This document shows, piece after piece, positions 13,322 through 16,603 of a DNA stretch of 16,603 nucleotides. Location: contig WRJY01000320.1 in the NCBI GenBank assembly GCA_009778355.1, positions 1-16,603 on the forward strand, written 5' to 3'. The notes beneath the pieces are model-generated. The model saw only the letters and a list, made by a program, of their open reading frames with translations, made no database searches and was not told where the DNA came from. Positions within the stretch are counted from its first letter, which is position 1; each line of letters begins with the position of its first letter. Source of the DNA: Desulfovibrionaceae bacterium (GTDB taxonomy: Bacteria; Pseudomonadota; Gammaproteobacteria; Burkholderiales; Burkholderiaceae_C). The translations under genes and the position numbers were made by a program.

Positions 13322-16126
13322 TCACCGTTTCTTCCCCGCGTGCCGCCGGAACACCCAGCAATGCACGGACTTGGGTTTGTCGTCGCCGTCCACGATGCGG
13401 CGCTGAATCGCGCTGGCCACCGTCTTGATGCCCTCGAAGGGGCGTGATTTGCTGTGCTGCAATTCCTTTTTCAGGTGCGACAGCAGCGGCACCTGCTGGC
13501 GCTTCTGGCTGGCAATCTCAACGAACTGGTTGAGGTTGACGGCAATCAGCTCTTGCGGGCTGCACGAGTGGTTGAGCAGCGGTTTGTCGATGTGCCGGCC
13601 CATTTGCTGGTCGTACAAACCCAGGCCGTCCAGGTAGTCGAACGCCTCCCAGAACTCGGCCACCACGGGCGGGTCGGCGCTGATGGCCGCCTGGCGCTCG
13701 CGTGCCATCTGCTCGATCTGCGCGCGCGCCGCCTCCAGCCACTGCTCGGGCAGGCGCAGCAGGCGGCAGGCGGCCTCGGTCATGGCCAGCAGTTGGGCGT
13801 GGTTTTTGGCGATGCGCGGCTTGGCGATGCCGTCCAGGCTCAGCAGATAGCGCATGTGCCCGTCCACCGAGTCGGTGATGTGCGCCACGATCTCGGCCTC
13901 GCGCTTGAGCGCGGCCAGCACAAAACCGCTGACCTGCTCGATGCCCAGCGCCTCCAGCGCCTTGGCTGCCGCAAAGCCCTCGGCAGTAAAGCGGCTGGTG
14001 TCAAAACCCAGGTGGCAGATGCGCTCCATCACGGCCTGGCTGGCTTGCACCGGGTTGTTCTGGCTGATGACGATAGAGGCGCGAAACGGCGGGTCATACG
14101 TCTCGTTGCCGCCCGTTTTCACGCCCGTGGTGCGAATCGGGTTGCCGTTGTAGGCGTCCTTCAACTCGTCCCAATCGAAGCTGCGCACCTTGGGGCCGGC
14201 GTCCTGGCGCTCGCGGTCGCTTTCGATCAGCACAATGGGCAGGTTGCTCACCTGCGTGAACGTGCGAAGGCGCCCCGGCGTGGTGGACTTGGACGGGTCG
14301 AACCCCTCGTAATCGCGCCCCAGCAGCTTCCACAGGAAGGTAATCAGCGTTGTTTTGCCCGCGCCAGGCTCGCCGACGATCTCCATGAAAAACAGGCTCT
14401 GCTGCGCCGCCCGTATCTGCTCGGCAAACAGCGTGCCCAGCCAGTACGCCAGCGCCACGATGCCCTTGGCGCCAAAGGACGCCCACAGCAAACGCGGCCA
14501 GCCGGTCGGCTCGGCGCGCCCGGTGGCAATTTGCAGCTTGATCGACTTCTGTAGCGTCTTGACCGACAGCCGCCCGAAGTCGAAATAATCATCCGCGTTG
14601 GCCTGGTGCACCTGCCCCTCGCGCACCGCCGTCTCGCCCAGTATGTACGCCTTGTGCTGCGAGCTGTAGCCGATGAAGTCCACCGTCTGGACTTCCTTGG
14701 GCGCTTCCAACTGATGGCCCATGATGTGCTTGAGTTGAATCGCCGATCCGCTCCACATCGCCCCAGGGGCCATGTGCAGCAGGCGCTTTTCAAACTCGGC
14801 AGCGGCCGTCAACTGGCCCGCCGTGAAGGTGCCCTTGATGGCCGGGCGGTCATCCGGGAACGCGATGCGGAAGTAGTACCAGGCTTCGTCCGTCACCTCG
14901 TTCTTCTGGTAGTACAGGCAGCGCGGGTTGCAGTTGGCAATGCGCCGCACGCTGGTGCACGAGCGCCGCGCCTCGGCAATCTGCGCATCGGCCTCTTCTT
15001 TGGACAGCTTGCCGTCCTCCACGTGTTTCTGCACGTCGTCGCGCATCTTGTTGAAGGCGCCCTCCTTCAACTCGAACCACCACAGGCGGTTGCCGTGCTC
15101 CAGATCGAACTCGGCGCGGCCCGTGTGTTCGTGCATCAGCAGCGCCTTGTCGCGCGCCGTCGGCGCCAGCAGCAGCGCGCCGTGGTAGCGGTAGGTCTTG
15201 AGGTGATCCGGCTCCAGGCGAGCGCGCTGGTGCAGATCGTTCCAGTCCTGTTTGCCGCCGGTGCGCGGCTGCGGAATCTGCGCCGCCTCGCACGTCCAGC
15301 CCGCATCGCGCGCCCGCTGCGCGTGCTTTTGGGTGTAGCCTCGCCCGGCGCGGTCGCCGTCCAGCGCCCATACCAGCGTGGGGTGCTTCACGGTGCCGCC
15401 CTGTCGCTTGAGCAGCGCGTCCAGCGCCGCCAGGGCGTGCTCGGGGTAGTTGTTGCAGCTCATCAACGCCACGGCGGCAATGCCGTGGTGCACCAGGGCG
15501 ATGGCGTCAAAAATGCCTTCCACCAGCCACAGTTCAGCGGGCGGCTTGGGCTGGTCGGCGTCTGCATCCGGTCCGGGGTCGATGAAGCTCAGGGTCGGAA
15601 GCGTCCACCAGTGGCCGGCGTAGCTGCCGCCGGTCTTGAAATTGGCCTTCTTCTTGCCAAAGCGCGCGGGCCGGTCGATCAGCCGCTCCCACCACGTGTC
15701 CGCCACCGCAAAGCGCACCGTCGCCGTGCCCGCGCCGCGCCCGTTGTCCGCGCGCTGGTCGTAGTAGTGCTCTTGCGTGTACAGCCCTTTGACCAGCGCC
15801 AGGTCAAAGCCGCGCCCATGCTGCAGGTAGGCGTCGGCGGCCGCCGTGGGGTTGCGCTGGGCCTCGGGCTTGGCCTCCTCGGGCTTTTGGAAGCGATCCG
15901 TCCAGCTTTCAAAAAAGTCGGCGTAAAGCTCTTTGGCGTGCGCCTCCCAGCCGCAGTTGTTCAGCCGCTCACAGCGCAGCACCCAGGGCGAATCGGCATA
16001 CGTCCACAGGCTCTTGTTCGCGCAGCTTGGGCACAGGCCCTGGCGCAGGTGCTTGCCGCCGCGGGTGGCGGTCAGCGCATAGTCGGCAACCATGCGCTCG
16101 CGGATGTCGGCCAGCAGGTCGGTCAT
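13322..16126 (-). CDS. Phage toprim primase and helicase fusion protein
   Basis: The product has 934 residues and is a replication protein. An N-terminal zinc ribbon has Cys32, Cys35, Cys52 and Cys58 (CPSC...CERLNNC). A toprim domain follows, with WLVEGIFDAIALVHHG (Glu203) and VWALDGDRAGRGY (Asp256, Asp258). The C-terminal part is a P-loop ATPase with Walker A GEPGAGKTT (585-593) and Walker B-like PIVLIESD (630-637). Together they suggest synthesis of RNA primers and unwinding of DNA for the element. Residues about 340-580 are not assignable and carry a further Cys cluster (390, 399, 403). The ATG at 16126 has GGAG about 11 bases upstream and lies 6 bases after the antirepressor stop. The C-terminus is basic (FRRHAGKKR). 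Confidence 0.88.
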   Translation of the reverse strand: MTDLLADIRERMVADYALTATRGGKHLRQGLCPSCANKSLWTYADSPWVLRCERLNNCGWEAHAKELYADFFESWTDRFQKPEEAKPEAQRNPTAAADAYLQHGRGFDLALVKGLYTQEHYYDQRADNGRGAGTATVRFAVADTWWERLIDRPARFGKKKANFKTGGSYAGHWWTLPTLSFIDPGPDADADQPKPPAELWLVEGIFDAIALVHHGIAAVALMSCNNYPEHALAALDALLKRQGGTVKHPTLVWALDGDRAGRGYTQKHAQRARDAGWTCEAAQIPQPRTGGKQDWNDLHQRARLEPDHLKTYRYHGALLLAPTARDKALLMHEHTGRAEFDLEHGNRLWWFELKEGAFNKMRDDVQKHVEDGKLSKEEADAQIAEARRSCTSVRRIANCNPRCLYYQKNEVTDEAWYYFRIAFPDDRPAIKGTFTAGQLTAAAEFEKRLLHMAPGAMWSGSAIQLKHIMGHQLEAPKEVQTVDFIGYSSQHKAYILGETAVREGQVHQANADDYFDFGRLSVKTLQKSIKLQIATGRAEPTGWPRLLWASFGAKGIVALAYWLGTLFAEQIRAAQQSLFFMEIVGEPGAGKTTLITFLWKLLGRDYEGFDPSKSTTPGRLRTFTQVSNLPIVLIESDRERQDAGPKVRSFDWDELKDAYNGNPIRTTGVKTGGNETYDPPFRASIVISQNNPVQASQAVMERICHLGFDTSRFTAEGFAAAKALEALGIEQVSGFVLAALKREAEIVAHITDSVDGHMRYLLSLDGIAKPRIAKNHAQLLAMTEAACRLLRLPEQWLEAARAQIEQMARERQAAISADPPVVAEFWEAFDYLDGLGLYDQQMGRHIDKPLLNHSCSPQELIAVNLNQFVEIASQKRQQVPLLSHLKKELQHSKSRPFEGIKTVASAIQRRIVDGDDKPKSVHCWVFRRHAGKKR

Positions 16127-16132
16127 GTCCGG

Positions 16133-16603
16133 TCACACTCCAGGCAATGCCTGTTGTTCCGGCATGGACACCGGCTCGCCACATTCCTGAAGCGCCTTAG
16201 CGACCAGCCGCGTAATGGCCTGCCGCTCATGAGGTAAGGCGATCTCACGGGCTTTCATCAAGGTAGTCAGGCGGGTTTGGGATGTCTGCCGCACCCGCTC
16301 CAGATGCCCGGCCATCTCTTCGTATTCGTGGATGACCGCGTTCCACTCGACGATCTTGGCCTCAAGATAGTCAGCGCCCGACTCATTGCCTTGCGCTCGT
16401 ACCAGATCGGGGTTGATCGAGAGCAGGTACGCCGCCACCGATGGCACCAGAATGCAAGTTTGCTCACGTTTTTGCCCATCTGCACCCCACACGTGTAGGG
16501 TGCAGACCCCCAGATGGCGGCTGTAAAACGCGCTTTTCGTCACCTTTTGGCGCTGCCGTTCCCAGCGCAGACCGAACAGGTCGGAGAGTGGTTTGAGGGG
16601 GGG
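16133..16603 (-). CDS. P22_AR_N-type phage antirepressor (5' end cut by window edge)
   Basis: The frame is open through the window's right end, giving 156 visible residues with no start. The visible start LKPLSDLFGLRWERQRQKV and then GADGQKREQTCILVPSVAAY and LLSINPDLVRAQ match the N-terminal domain of P22-type antirepressors (phage regulatory proteins), which by analogy bind and block a repressor. A coiled-coil-like tail (AKIVEWNAVIHEYEEMAGHLERVR, in two helices) follows, and the C-terminus is not assignable. A GTG at 16543 gives a shorter ORF, but the conserved part lies before it, so it is not the start. The TGA at 16135 to 16133 is 6 bases before the primase gene. Confidence 0.75.
   Translation of the reverse strand, partial: PPLKPLSDLFGLRWERQRQKVTKSAFYSRHLGVCTLHVWGADGQKREQTCILVPSVAAYLLSINPDLVRAQGNESGADYLEAKIVEWNAVIHEYEEMAGHLERVRQTSQTRLTTLMKAREIALPHERQAITRLVAKALQECGEPVSMPEQQALPGV

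Larger units (their letters stand above)
10347..16603. mobile_element. Left part of an integrated phage-like element at tRNA-Arg
   Basis: A tRNA gene, a tyrosine integrase beside it and an oppositely oriented block of phage replication and regulation genes (antirepressor, primase/helicase, dNMP kinase, HTH protein) together indicate a prophage or prophage-derived integrative element. The left boundary lies within or next to the tRNA; the right end is beyond the window. No capsid, tail, lysis or transfer genes are visible, so whether it is a full phage or a satellite or remnant cannot be decided here. Confidence 0.82.

Noticed and set aside
14606..16237. Plus-strand 543-residue frame over the primase gene
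   Set aside because: Shadow of the primase/helicase, which has zinc, toprim and Walker motifs on the minus strand.

Overview
The window is a GC-rich stretch of a betaproteobacterial chromosome, most likely Burkholderiales/Comamonadaceae. This is inferred from the glycolate oxidase, NnrS, PagL and 5'-nucleotidase genes and the Arg/Ala/Leu-rich GC3 codon use; no 16S or other taxonomic marker is present. It splits into a chromosomal half (1 to about 10346) and the left part of an integrated phage-like element (about 10347 to 16603, running off the right edge).

Chromosomal half: glcE and glcF encode two subunits of glycolate oxidase, but a complete Xre/MbcA-like antitoxin plus RES-domain toxin pair lies between them in the same direction. 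glcD is not in the window. Next come an NnrS-family membrane protein with an FNR/DNR-like half-perfect site in front of it, an overlapping nitroreductase-family gene, a PagL-type lipid A deacylase gene and an MgtC/DUF4010 membrane protein. On the minus strand are a cytosolic 5'-nucleotidase-like gene, whose stop overlaps the MgtC stop, and a lone gspF.

Element half: a minus-strand tRNA-Arg(CCT) marks the junction. A tyrosine recombinase points away from it into the element. Facing the integrase is a compact minus-strand early operon, in transcription order: a P22_AR_N-type antirepressor (cut by the window edge), a 934-residue toprim primase/helicase, a 71-residue membrane-anchored protein, a possible 35-residue peptide, a deoxynucleoside monophosphate kinase, an unknown 160-residue protein and a 99-residue helix-turn-helix protein. 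Several of these genes overlap by ATGA, so translation is probably coupled. The content (DNA replication, dNMP kinase, antirepressor, integrase) indicates a temperate-phage replication/regulation module; no structural genes are visible.

The points most worth checking are the toxin-antitoxin pair inside the glycolate oxidase locus, the tRNA-Arg whose 5' half lies next to the integrase and has a G4:G69 clash in the acceptor stem, the integrase start buried at a perfect 10-bp inverted repeat, and the PagL copy with Asn at the position where I expect the catalytic Glu.

No gene-free stretch exceeds 300 bases. The longest gaps are 8830-9001, 3654-3800, 12949-13091 (holding a possible small ORF), 1169-1301, 10226-10346 and 10422-10534. 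I saw no CRISPR array, insertion sequence or rRNA.
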